The notes under the pieces: model-generated
What the model was told of the DNA's origin: nothing
The model's input: the letters and a program-made list of their open reading frames with translations, nothing else
The model's database searches: none
Made by a program: the position numbers and the translations under genes
DNA from: Bradyrhizobium sp. AZCC 2262
GTDB lineage: Bacteria; Pseudomonadota; Alphaproteobacteria; Rhizobiales; Xanthobacteraceae
Reading direction: 5' to 3'
Assembly (NCBI RefSeq): GCF_036924535.1
Contig: NZ_JAZHRT010000001.1
Location: 4,836,001 to 4,900,000, forward strand
DNA: 64,000 nucleotides
Part shown: one piece after another, positions 28,701 to 35,539 of the stretch
Layout of the letters: each line of letters opens with the position of its first letter
Position numbering within the stretch: the stretch's first letter is position 1

Positions 28701-28812
28701 GATACTGCCGGATCGGCAACACGCTGGCGGCCCGCAAACCGATCAGCAGGATCAGCAGGCTGACGACGACCGACAGGATCGGACGCTTGATGAAGATATC
28801 GGTTAAGGCCAT
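25717..28812 (-). CDS. RND multidrug efflux permease (HAE1/AcrB family)
   Basis: 1031 residues, the usual AcrB size. The N-terminus FIKRPILSVVVSLLILLIG, the transmembrane proton-relay DD in LAIGLVVDDAIVVVENI, and the C-terminal LVGLITKHGILMVEFAN mark an inner-membrane drug/proton antiporter with twelve membrane helices and two large periplasmic domains. It is the last gene of a minus-strand unit TetR - adaptor - pump, 103 bases after the adaptor. No outer-membrane channel gene is nearby, so it probably uses a TolC-type protein encoded elsewhere. Confidence 0.95.
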   Translation of the reverse strand: MALTDIFIKRPILSVVVSLLILLIGLRAASVLPIRQYPKLSNTVVNVTTVYPGASANLIQGFITTPIEQAVASAEGVDYITSSSVQGTSTIQVYVKLNFDPNQALTEVLAKVNSVKYLIPKESNDPIVTKTTGQTTAVMYLGFSSDELSGSAISDYLTRVVQPVLSTVDGVASADILGGQTFAMRLWLDPVKMAGRGVSPSDVSAAIAANNFQAAAGQAKGYFIVSNISTNTDLRNLEQFKKMIVKSKDGGFVRIEDIASVELAAQSSDASVAFSGERAIFIGVQATPQGNPLTLVKGVRALFPELERNLPPSMKMKVAYDSTKFIQSSIDEVKNTLIEAVLIVVVVIFLFLASFRSVIIPVVTIPLSLIGVCSLMLAMGFSFNLLTLLAMVLAIGLVVDDAIVVVENIHRHLEEGKTPVQASLQGAREIVGPVISMTITLAAVYAPIGFLGGLTGSLFREFAFTLAGSVIVSGVIALTLSPMMCSVLLKSADEGRFARLVNRVFGAMTRWYGRQLDRSLDYRPITGLFALTILGLVGFLYMNTSKELAPEEDQGIVFSVTKAPKYANIDYVDFYGEKLDKAFAKFPETDLTFVLNGINGPQGGIAGMLLKAWDERPRSSIKLKPLVQAEISKIEGVQAFAFNLPPLPGGPGGLPVQMVINSTAGFQAVFEQMAKLKDAARKSGLFIVSDSDLDFNQPIVRVSIDRSKASDLGINMAQVGSTLQTLLGGNYVNRFNLEGRSYQVIPQVPRGMRLSPEALGGYYVPTNTGQLVPLSTIVSIETGTDPNSLTHYNQLNSATFSAVPMPGVTVGHAVDFLEGEAKKLPAGFGHDYLADSRQYVQEGNQLAVTFGFALIIIFLVLAAQFESLRDPLVIMISVPMAIVGALIPLFFGVATINIYTQVGLLTLVGLITKHGILMVEFANELQLNEGLDKRSAIEMAARIRLRPILMTTAAMVTGLIPLLTATGAGAASRFSIGLVVVSGMSIGTLFTLFVLPAVYVWLATDHQAKADSQRTKEIADFDLDRTALKPT

Positions 28813-28915
28813 CGCAGATCATCCCGCTGAGTTCAGCATTTTCGGGCGCGGTCTCATGCTGAAGACCGCTGCCCGCCTTTCGCCAGCGCGGCCCCTCTGG
28901 GCCGCGGGTCATGTG

Positions 28916-30109
28916 TCAATAGCGCGGCGGGTTCGCCGGAATCGGTGGCACCGGATCGTTCGAGACCGTTACCGCCGACCCCGATTGCAGCTTGAGCTGC
29001 CCCACGGCCACGACGCGGTCACCGTCCTTCAACCCTTTCAGGATTTCGGCACGTCCTTCGAGGCGCTTGCCGGCCTGCACGAAGGTCCGCGTCACTGTCA
29101 GGCTGGTCTTGCCGTCTTCCTCTTTTTTCTCGCTGAGGAGGAAGACCGAGTCGCCATAGAGCGTGTAATCGACCGCGGTTTCGGGCACGGTGATGACCGG
29201 CGGCTTGTCCGGCAGCACCACCGTGGTGGTCGTGAACATGCCGGGCTTGAGGATCTTGTCCGGATTCTGGATCGTCGCCTGCACGCGGATGTTGCGCGTG
29301 TCGGTCGCAATCTGCGGCTCAATGGTGGTGATCTTGCCTTCGAACGTACGCCCCGGATACGCATCGACCGCGATGCGAACGATCTGGCCGACCTTGAGCT
29401 GGGCGGAATCCTTTTCCGTCACGGTGAAGTTGGCATACAGCGCCGACAGATCGGTCAGCGAGACGATCTGCGTGCCGGCGGTCAGATATTGTCCGACCTC
29501 GACCTTGCGAACGCCGAGTTCGCCGTCAAACGGCGCCCGCACCAGCTTTTGCGAGATGATGGCCTCGGTCTTGGCAATGCCGGCGCTGGCCTGATCGAAC
29601 GCCGCTTGCGCGGTGTCCACCGTCGCCTGCGGTCCGACCTGACGCTCCATCAGTTGCTTGGCGCGATCCAGCGATATCTGCGCCACCCGCTGCTGCGCCT
29701 TGAAGTTGGCGAGGTCGCCCTGGTCCGGACCGTCGAACAACTGAACCAGCGGCGTGCCCGCTTTCACGGTGGCACCGGCCGTAAACTGGATGTCGGTGAT
29801 GCGGCCGTTGACGTCCGAGGTCACGTTGACCTGATGCACGGCGGCGAGATCACCGACTGCGATCAGAAGGTTCGGAATGGTCTCGGGCTTCGCCGTGGCA
29901 ACGTTGACGCTCACCGGCGGCGGCTTGTTGTTCGCAAAGAACTGCGCGATCATCTTGCCGCGGAAGTAATTGAACCAGACCAGCCCGCCGACCAGCAAGG
30001 TCAGCAGCAGCCCGACGACGATGAACCAGCGCACCAGCCGAACCGGCCGCTTGTGCGACTTGTCGACAATCGGCTTGCCCGAAATTTTTGGTTCAGTCAC
30101 AATATTCAT
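28916..30109 (-). CDS. RND efflux periplasmic adaptor (HlyD/AcrA-type membrane fusion protein)
   Basis: 397 residues from ATG 30109, one base after the TetR stop; a GTG at 30118 in the same frame would overlap that stop. One N-terminal membrane helix (WFIVVGLLLTLLVGGLVWF) replaces a lipoprotein signal. The lipoyl/barrel region includes VTSDVNGRITDIQFTAGATV and RAPFDGELGVRKVEVGQYL, and a Gln/Ala-rich helical hairpin lies between. It links the inner-membrane pump to an outer-membrane channel. Confidence 0.93.
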   Translation of the reverse strand: MNIVTEPKISGKPIVDKSHKRPVRLVRWFIVVGLLLTLLVGGLVWFNYFRGKMIAQFFANNKPPPVSVNVATAKPETIPNLLIAVGDLAAVHQVNVTSDVNGRITDIQFTAGATVKAGTPLVQLFDGPDQGDLANFKAQQRVAQISLDRAKQLMERQVGPQATVDTAQAAFDQASAGIAKTEAIISQKLVRAPFDGELGVRKVEVGQYLTAGTQIVSLTDLSALYANFTVTEKDSAQLKVGQIVRIAVDAYPGRTFEGKITTIEPQIATDTRNIRVQATIQNPDKILKPGMFTTTTVVLPDKPPVITVPETAVDYTLYGDSVFLLSEKKEEDGKTSLTVTRTFVQAGKRLEGRAEILKGLKDGDRVVAVGQLKLQSGSAVTVSNDPVPPIPANPPRY

Positions 30110-30110
30110 G

Positions 30111-30812
30111 TCATGCACTTTCTGCAGTTACCGATTGTCCCGAATTCGGTGACAGCTCGCCGCCCAGATGAGAAGCAATTGCGGCTTCGGTAAGTCCGAT
30201 GCCACGCAGGATGAATTGACAGAGCTGCCGCTCCAGATCAGCAGCGTTGCCGTAGGAAAGACAGGGCACGGCCGGAAGCCGCGTGAGCGCCGACATCAGC
30301 ACGGTGTGATGGGCGAACCAGAACAGGTTGAGCGGATCGCCGCCAATCTGTTTTGCGTCGCCAGCCGCGACCGCTCTTTCGATCGATGCACTGAACATCG
30401 GTCCGATCAGGCCGCTGATCTTGTCGTAGAGCAGCCGCGCGAACTCGCCGTCATCGAGATGACTCGTCGTCATCAGCCGCAGCCGCTGTGCTTCCTCCTG
30501 ATCCGACCCGTCGGATACTTCCATGAAATGGCCGACCATGCCCTTGACCAATTCGACCAGTGTGGCAGTTGAAGGCTCCTGGCCGAGCAGGAGTGCGAAA
30601 TCCGGATCGGCCTCGCACTCCTCCGCCAGGATTTCGGCATAGAGCGCGGCCTTGGAGGGGAAGTGCTTGAACAGCAGCCCTTCCGAAATGGCCGCGGCGG
30701 CCGCCACGCTCTTGGTTGTGGTGCCGGCAAAGCCGTTACGGGCAAAGCATCGCTTTGCCGCGCTCAGGATCAATTGCCGCCGCAGGTCACTGGTCATGCG
30801 CAGGGTAGACAT
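30111..30812 (-). CDS. TetR/AcrR-family repressor of the adjoining RND pump
   Basis: 233 residues from ATG 30812; ATG 30797 and a GTG at 30830 are other possible starts, the latter inside the operator. The N-terminal helix-turn-helix reads FAGTTTKSVAAAAAISEGLLFKHF, a typical TetR DNA-binding domain, followed by a variable ligand-binding domain. It is the first gene of the pump unit and its start lies just after a 16-bp palindrome, which indicates negative autoregulation of the whole unit, with release by a pump substrate. The ligand is unknown. Confidence 0.92.
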   Translation of the reverse strand: MSTLRMTSDLRRQLILSAAKRCFARNGFAGTTTKSVAAAAAISEGLLFKHFPSKAALYAEILAEECEADPDFALLLGQEPSTATLVELVKGMVGHFMEVSDGSDQEEAQRLRLMTTSHLDDGEFARLLYDKISGLIGPMFSASIERAVAAGDAKQIGGDPLNLFWFAHHTVLMSALTRLPAVPCLSYGNAADLERQLCQFILRGIGLTEAAIASHLGGELSPNSGQSVTAESA

Positions 30813-30818
30813 GAGCGC

Positions 30819-30834
30819 GTGAGTAATCACTCAC
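30819..30834. promoter_or_regulatory. TetR operator-like palindrome upstream of the RND unit
   Basis: GTGAGTAATCACTCAC is symmetric at 14 of 16 positions and lies 7 bases before the TetR ATG on the minus strand. The form GTGAGT-N4-ACTCAC is common for TetR repressors of RND pumps. A possible minus-strand -35 (TTGACT, 30848-30843) lies just upstream, which would place the operator over the -10 region. Confidence 0.75.
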
Positions 30835-31038
30835 CTTGACGAAGTCAAGGATCTATTGCAGCGCACCAAGCGGATTCTGTTGCGGGGTGACGTCAAAGAC
30901 ACAGCTACATCGCCTTGTTCGAGCACCATTTTCCCGGGAATCCGGCACTCACCTTTTCGGCTCATCCCGGACCGGCCGCAACTCCCACGCGCCGCTGATG
31001 GCCTGGAACTGAAAATTGCGCTCCGGTTTGACGTCTTC

Positions 31039-31066
31039 TTGACGTCTTGGGCACGGCATTTAAGAT
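31039..31066 (+). promoter_or_regulatory. sigma-70-like promoter of the P450 gene
   Basis: TTGACG (31039-31044) and TAAGAT (31061-31066) are separated by 16 bases. TTGACGTCTT occurs twice in tandem (31028-31037 and 31039-31048), so the -35 hexamer is duplicated. The predicted start point falls just ahead of the palindrome at 31077. Confidence 0.5.
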
Positions 31067-31076
31067 AGTTGCAGAT

Positions 31077-31096
31077 GCGACTAATTTGATAGTCGC
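31077..31096. promoter_or_regulatory. operator-like inverted repeat before the P450 gene
   Basis: GCGACTA and TAGTCGC form perfect 7-base arms around ATTTGA. The site lies 24 bases before the P450 start and just downstream of the predicted transcription start, a position suited to repression. The left 12 bases recur at the start of the TetR gene at 46625. Confidence 0.6.
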
Positions 31097-31120
31097 TTAC
31101 TTGTCTTCCCAGAGAGAGCC

Positions 31121-32341
31121 ATGAATTTGGATGCGCGCGAACTGGCAGCCACCTTCGACCTCGAACGGCTGACGCCGGAATTCTATGCCAACCCCTACCC
31201 GACCTATCGCGCGCTGCGTGAGACCGAGCCGGTCAAGCGGCTGCCGAACGGCGCGTACTTTCTGACCCGCTACGACGATCTGGTTGCGGCCTACAAGAAT
31301 ACCAAGGCCTTCTCATCGGACAAGAAGAAGGAGTTCTCGCCGAAATACGGTGCCTCCCTGCTCTACGAGCACCACACCACGAGCCTCGTCTTCAACGATC
31401 CCCCGGCCCATACCCGCGTCCGGCGGCTGATCATGGGTGCGCTGTCGCCGCGCGCGATCGCCGGCATGGAGCCCGATCTGGTCCGGCTGGTGGACCGCCT
31501 GCTCGACGCCATCACCGTCAAGCGCAAGGTCGACCTGATCGACGACTTTGCTGCCGCGATCCCGATCGAGGTGATCGGCAATCTGCTCGACGTGCCCGAG
31601 GACGAGCGCGAGCCCTTGCGCGACTGGTCGCTGGCCATCCTCGGTGCGCTGGAGCCGGTGGTTAGCCCGGACGCCTTCGCCCGCGGCAACAAGGCGGTGC
31701 AGGACTTCCTTCTCTATCTCGAGGGGCTGGTGGCGCGGCGGCGGGCCAAGCCCGGCAACCCCGATCGCGACGTGCTGACACGACTGATTCAGGGTGAAGA
31801 CAATGGCGAGCGGCTGACGGAGAAGGAACTGCTGCACAACTGCATCTTCCTGCTCAATGCCGGCCATGAGACCACCACCAATTTGATTGGCAACGGGCTG
31901 GTGGCGCTGTCGGTACACACTGGCGAGAAACAGCGGCTGATCGAAAATCCCGCACTGATCAAGACCGCGGTCGAGGAAATGCTGCGGTTCGAAAGCTCGA
32001 ACCAGCTCGGCAACCGCATGACCGTCGAGCCGTTCGAACTCGGCGGCGTCGCGTTGCCCGCGGGCACGCCGGTGACGCTGTGCATCGGCGCCGCCAACCG
32101 CGATCCCGCGCAGTTCGCCGATCCCGAACGTTTCGATATTGGCCGCACGCCGAACCGGCATCTCGCCTTCGGCACCGGCGCGCATCAATGCGCGGGAATG
32201 GCGCTGGCACGGCTCGAAGGCGCGGTTGCGATCTCGCGCTTCCTGGCACGGCTTCCGGATTACGCGATCAGCGGTGAACCCGTGCGCGGCGGTCGGGTCA
32301 GATTCCGCGGGTATTTGAGCGTGCCTTGCGCGGTCAGCTAG
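31121..32341 (+). CDS. cytochrome P450 (bacterial class I type)
   Basis: 406 residues, soluble, about the size of CYP105/CYP107-like bacterial P450s. Visible are the C-helix region HTRVRRLI, the I-helix oxygen-activation motif AGHETTT (247-253), ExxR (E286, R289) and the heme loop FGTGAHQCAGMALAR with axial Cys357. The ATG at 31121 follows AGAGAGA. It needs separate redox partners; a palustrisredoxin-reductase-like gene is at 51123 but no ferredoxin gene is seen in the window. The preceding promoter and palindrome suggest inducible expression. Substrate unknown. Confidence 0.94.
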   Translation: MNLDARELAATFDLERLTPEFYANPYPTYRALRETEPVKRLPNGAYFLTRYDDLVAAYKNTKAFSSDKKKEFSPKYGASLLYEHHTTSLVFNDPPAHTRVRRLIMGALSPRAIAGMEPDLVRLVDRLLDAITVKRKVDLIDDFAAAIPIEVIGNLLDVPEDEREPLRDWSLAILGALEPVVSPDAFARGNKAVQDFLLYLEGLVARRRAKPGNPDRDVLTRLIQGEDNGERLTEKELLHNCIFLLNAGHETTTNLIGNGLVALSVHTGEKQRLIENPALIKTAVEEMLRFESSNQLGNRMTVEPFELGGVALPAGTPVTLCIGAANRDPAQFADPERFDIGRTPNRHLAFGTGAHQCAGMALARLEGAVAISRFLARLPDYAISGEPVRGGRVRFRGYLSVPCAVS

Positions 32342-32533
32342 GGGTGCGACGAATTGCACCAGCCCAGCGCCGCAAAATCGAAATGCAAGCCATAGATCCC
32401 AAGCGAACGATTTCTGCGCGTGCGCGTTGACATTTCCGGGCGACGAAGCAGGGAGTTGCGATCATGCTTCCACGCGGCGTTCGTGTTACGGCGCTTTTTC
32501 TTGGTGTGTCGGCGATCGCGGTGAGCACTGGCC

Positions 32534-34096
32534 ATGATCCCGCACGCGGCGCCACGTATTGCCGCGCCACCGCGACCAGCCGCGCCACACGTTGCGGGGC
32601 CACGCCCCGAGATCCATCGTGCCGCGCCGCCGCAGCAACCGGCGATGACGAGACACCCCGAGCCGCGCATCGCTACACCATCGAGCACATCACCCGCTGC
32701 CGGCGCGCGACCGTCGCGAAAGGAACAGATCGAAACGCTGGCGCAGCAGCGTGAGCAGCGCGTCCAGCAGCGGACACAAATGGTGCAGGAGCGGCAGCGT
32801 GACATGCTGTCGCGCCAAAGCACAGCGCGGCAGAGCCGCATCGATCGTTTGCAACAGCGCGTGCAGCAATTGCAGTCGCAAAAGCCGGAAGGTCGCCGGG
32901 CGCAACGCGTGCAGGAACGGTTGCTGCAGACTCAAAACCACCTGCTCCAGCGCGAACAACGGCTACAGCAAGGCGATCAGGCACGCCTGCAGCGGCTGGG
33001 ACCGCGGCCTGCCGCTGAAGAACGAACCGCGGCTGCAGCTGCAGCCCGCGGGCGATTTGCCGCGCACTTCCGCAATAATGATGCGCTGCAAGCCCAGGCA
33101 GCGCTCACCGCCCGGGAGAACCGCTGGGCTCCCCGCCACGCCTGGCGGCGCGGCCATCGCGCCGCGTTTGTAGCGTGGCTCGGTCCGGTGTTCTGGCCCT
33201 ATGCCTATTCCGATATCTTCAACTATACCTTCTGGCCCACCGCCTACGACCCCGGCTATTGGGCCTACGCTTACGATGATTTCGTCGACACAGTGTTCTG
33301 GGGCGCGGACAGCCCGTATTCCGCTTACGCTAGATATCCTGAACCAGGCGCAGCGGTCACGGATTCTCAAGCGCGCGGACGCGCTAGCGCGAGCGCGCAG
33401 ACTATCCGGCAATTGTGCGGAGATCCGGATAAGGGCGTGACCGCCTGGCCGATCGCGGAAATCACGCGGGCAGTACGGCCGACGCCCGAGCAGCGCGCCC
33501 TGCTCGATGAACTGAAAGCCGCTGCGGCAAAGGCTGCCGACGCGTTCAAGGAATCCTGTGTCGATTCCTATGCGATGACGCCACCCGGTCGCCTGCGGGC
33601 GATGACGAACCGCGTCAGCGCAACGCTCAACGCGGTAAGGATCGTGCGTCCGGCACTTGAGGCGTTTTACAATTCGCTGAACGACGAGCAAAAGGCGCGT
33701 TTCAACGCGCTCGGCCCCAACGTCGGCGAGCATTCGCAACAGCAACCGCAACAGGCATCGAACGCTCAAACCGAGGGCTGCGGCGAACCGAAATCCGGTC
33801 TCACGCAGCTACCGATCGAGCGGATCGAGGCCGTGATACATCCGGCAGGTAAGCAAAAGGAAGCACTCGACCGCTTGGGCACGGCGACGAAGAATGCGGT
33901 TGAAAAATTGCAGGCCGCCTGCCCCGACGACGTACCGCTCACACCGCTCGGCCGGCTGGAGGCGATGGAAAAGCGGCTCGACGCCATGCTGCAGGCATCC
34001 GCGCTGGTGCAGCCGGGATTGGATGAGTTCTATGCCGTGCTGAGCAACGAGCAGAAGGCGCGCTTCAATACGCTGCAGCAGACCGCAAGCCCCTGA
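32534..34096 (+). CDS. tandem LTXXQ (Spy/CpxP-like) envelope protein, 5' end probably frameshifted
   Basis: The 520-residue frame starts at ATG 32534 without a signal peptide. In another frame, ATG 32464 follows a strong site (CAGGGAG) and encodes a good signal peptide (RVTALFLGVSAIAV); a one-base change between about 32517 and 32533 would join them. The protein has a Pro/Ala-rich start, a Gln/Arg-rich coiled-coil stretch (about residues 60-160), a Trp/Tyr-rich segment, then two copies of a domain with the pattern CG.P..G.T..PI..I......P...Q...L and DEQKARFN/NEQKARFN near their ends. These match the LTXXQ-motif family of periplasmic chaperone-like proteins, here duplicated. Function likely in envelope stress. 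Confidence 0.8.
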   Translation: MIPHAAPRIAAPPRPAAPHVAGPRPEIHRAAPPQQPAMTRHPEPRIATPSSTSPAAGARPSRKEQIETLAQQREQRVQQRTQMVQERQRDMLSRQSTARQSRIDRLQQRVQQLQSQKPEGRRAQRVQERLLQTQNHLLQREQRLQQGDQARLQRLGPRPAAEERTAAAAAARGRFAAHFRNNDALQAQAALTARENRWAPRHAWRRGHRAAFVAWLGPVFWPYAYSDIFNYTFWPTAYDPGYWAYAYDDFVDTVFWGADSPYSAYARYPEPGAAVTDSQARGRASASAQTIRQLCGDPDKGVTAWPIAEITRAVRPTPEQRALLDELKAAAAKAADAFKESCVDSYAMTPPGRLRAMTNRVSATLNAVRIVRPALEAFYNSLNDEQKARFNALGPNVGEHSQQQPQQASNAQTEGCGEPKSGLTQLPIERIEAVIHPAGKQKEALDRLGTATKNAVEKLQAACPDDVPLTPLGRLEAMEKRLDAMLQASALVQPGLDEFYAVLSNEQKARFNTLQQTASP

Positions 34097-34135
34097 CCGC
34101 AACTTTGACCCCGATCCTCTTGAAGAGGTGATCGA

Positions 34136-34603
34136 ATGAAGCAATGGCACTTCATCATGCTTCTTGCCTGGCCAACGTCCAGCAGGCAAGACGTACCTGT
34201 GCGGCGCCGTAATCGGATATTCCTGATAGGGACATTGAGCGCAGTAGCGTACTTGCTTCCATCGCCTTCCGCGCTCCCTCAGGCATCCCAAGGCGCCGAG
34301 GACCCCTCAGGGCAACAGGCATTCAACAATGCCTGCCGGACATGTCACATGGTGAGAGAGGGCGACAATCGGCTCGGCCCTAACCTGTACAAGGTTGTTG
34401 GACGGAAAGCAGGATCGCTGCCGGACTACGGGTTTTCCAGCGCGATGAAGGAGGCCGGTTTCGTCTGGGATGAGGAAAAGCTCGATCGCTTCATTGCAAA
34501 CCCCGATGAGGTCGTACCCGGCAACAGCATGAAGCCGTTTGGTGGCCTCGCATCGAGCGGCGATAGAAAAAAGATCATCGCCTTCCTTGCTCAATCGCGA
34601 TGA
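34136..34603 (+). CDS. class I c-type cytochrome
   Basis: 155 residues with a positively charged N-terminus (RRRNRIFL), a hydrophobic export segment, and the heme attachment motif CRTCH (67-71). The axial methionine is likely Met132 in NSMKPFGG. GPNLYKVVGRKAGS is typical of cytochrome c2/c550-type soluble electron carriers of the periplasm. ATG 34136 has AGAGG upstream; a GTG at 34199 would shorten the leader. A small hairpin (CCTCT-TGA-AGAGG, 34116-34128) covers the Shine-Dalgarno. No oxidase or dehydrogenase gene lies next to it, so its redox partners are unknown. Confidence 0.92.
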   Translation: MKQWHFIMLLAWPTSSRQDVPVRRRNRIFLIGTLSAVAYLLPSPSALPQASQGAEDPSGQQAFNNACRTCHMVREGDNRLGPNLYKVVGRKAGSLPDYGFSSAMKEAGFVWDEEKLDRFIANPDEVVPGNSMKPFGGLASSGDRKKIIAFLAQSR

Positions 34604-34650
34604 CGCGGCGGCCTCAGTCGGTGAAGATGGGGGCGACCAAGCCTCCTCCG

Positions 34651-35526
34651 TCATTTGACCATGCGCGCCGATGCCAAGGCGCGTTCCATCGCCTGCGTTA
34701 CAACGACCGCGGAGCGTTCGTCGAGATGGACGCCGTCCGCCCAGCGCAACTCGCTCCGATTCACTTCGACAGGCAACCATCGCTTCATATCGGGAAACGC
34801 CGCGTGAACGATCCCCCGCGTGGTCGCTGCAAAGCGCGAGCCTTCAATCGCTTCGGAATATGGTAGCTCGAACAGGAACACCCGCGCGCCGCGCTGCTCC
34901 ATTTGCCGGATCAATTCCCCAATTCGCTTCACGTTGAGCCGGGCGGCATCCGTCGGATCCTCCGCATCGAATTGCTGCAGCGCGCGATCGGCATAGATCC
35001 GGTTGTCGAAATCGCCCGGCGGCTGCGCGACCAATCGGCGCAGGTCGAGCGCAACCTGCTCATAGGTCAGCGGCGCATGACGCAGCTGCTCATAGGCGGC
35101 CACCGCGGCCCGCACCGGGCGAAAGAAAAACGGCTCGGTGTCACCGCGCGAGTAACGTTCGACCAGCGCGGCATCGGTGGGACGGGCGAGAACATTCGCC
35201 TCGACCAGAATGAATTTCGGGAGCTGAGGCTGGTTCGCAACGATCTCCAGCCCGGTGACCGGAGAGCCCCCGGCAAGCGCCAGATTCCGCAAGCCGCGCG
35301 TTGCAAAATATTCCTCCTTGAGGCGGAACGTGATCGAACTGCCCACCAGCACGGTAGCAGGCACCGGTTCGCGCAAGTAACGGCTCAGGGTGATCAGCGT
35401 GCCGTCCCGCGTCGTCGTCGCCGGCATTTGTAGCCCGCCGCCGAAGCGCACGGTGGCGAAACCGCAGGCGATCAGGACAATCGCTGCGCCAGTACCGCAT
35501 TTCACCAACCAACGAATGGTAGACAT
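34651..35526 (-). CDS. SGNH-hydrolase-like protein paired with an MBOAT acyltransferase
   Basis: 291 residues with an N-terminal membrane anchor or signal (IVLIACGFATVRFGG). VGSSITFRL (62-70) holds a candidate serine nucleophile and WADGVHLDE near the C-terminus holds a D-x-x-H dyad, the SGNH-hydrolase/acetyltransferase arrangement. It begins 13 bases after the MBOAT gene. Pairs of MBOAT and extracytoplasmic SGNH-like proteins (as with AlgI/AlgJ-AlgX) O-acylate polysaccharides; the glycan here is unknown as no glycosyltransferases are present. Confidence 0.75.
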   Translation of the reverse strand: MSTIRWLVKCGTGAAIVLIACGFATVRFGGGLQMPATTTRDGTLITLSRYLREPVPATVLVGSSITFRLKEEYFATRGLRNLALAGGSPVTGLEIVANQPQLPKFILVEANVLARPTDAALVERYSRGDTEPFFFRPVRAAVAAYEQLRHAPLTYEQVALDLRRLVAQPPGDFDNRIYADRALQQFDAEDPTDAARLNVKRIGELIRQMEQRGARVFLFELPYSEAIEGSRFAATTRGIVHAAFPDMKRWLPVEVNRSELRWADGVHLDERSAVVVTQAMERALASARMVK

Positions 35527-35539
35527 TTTTTTCTCGTCG

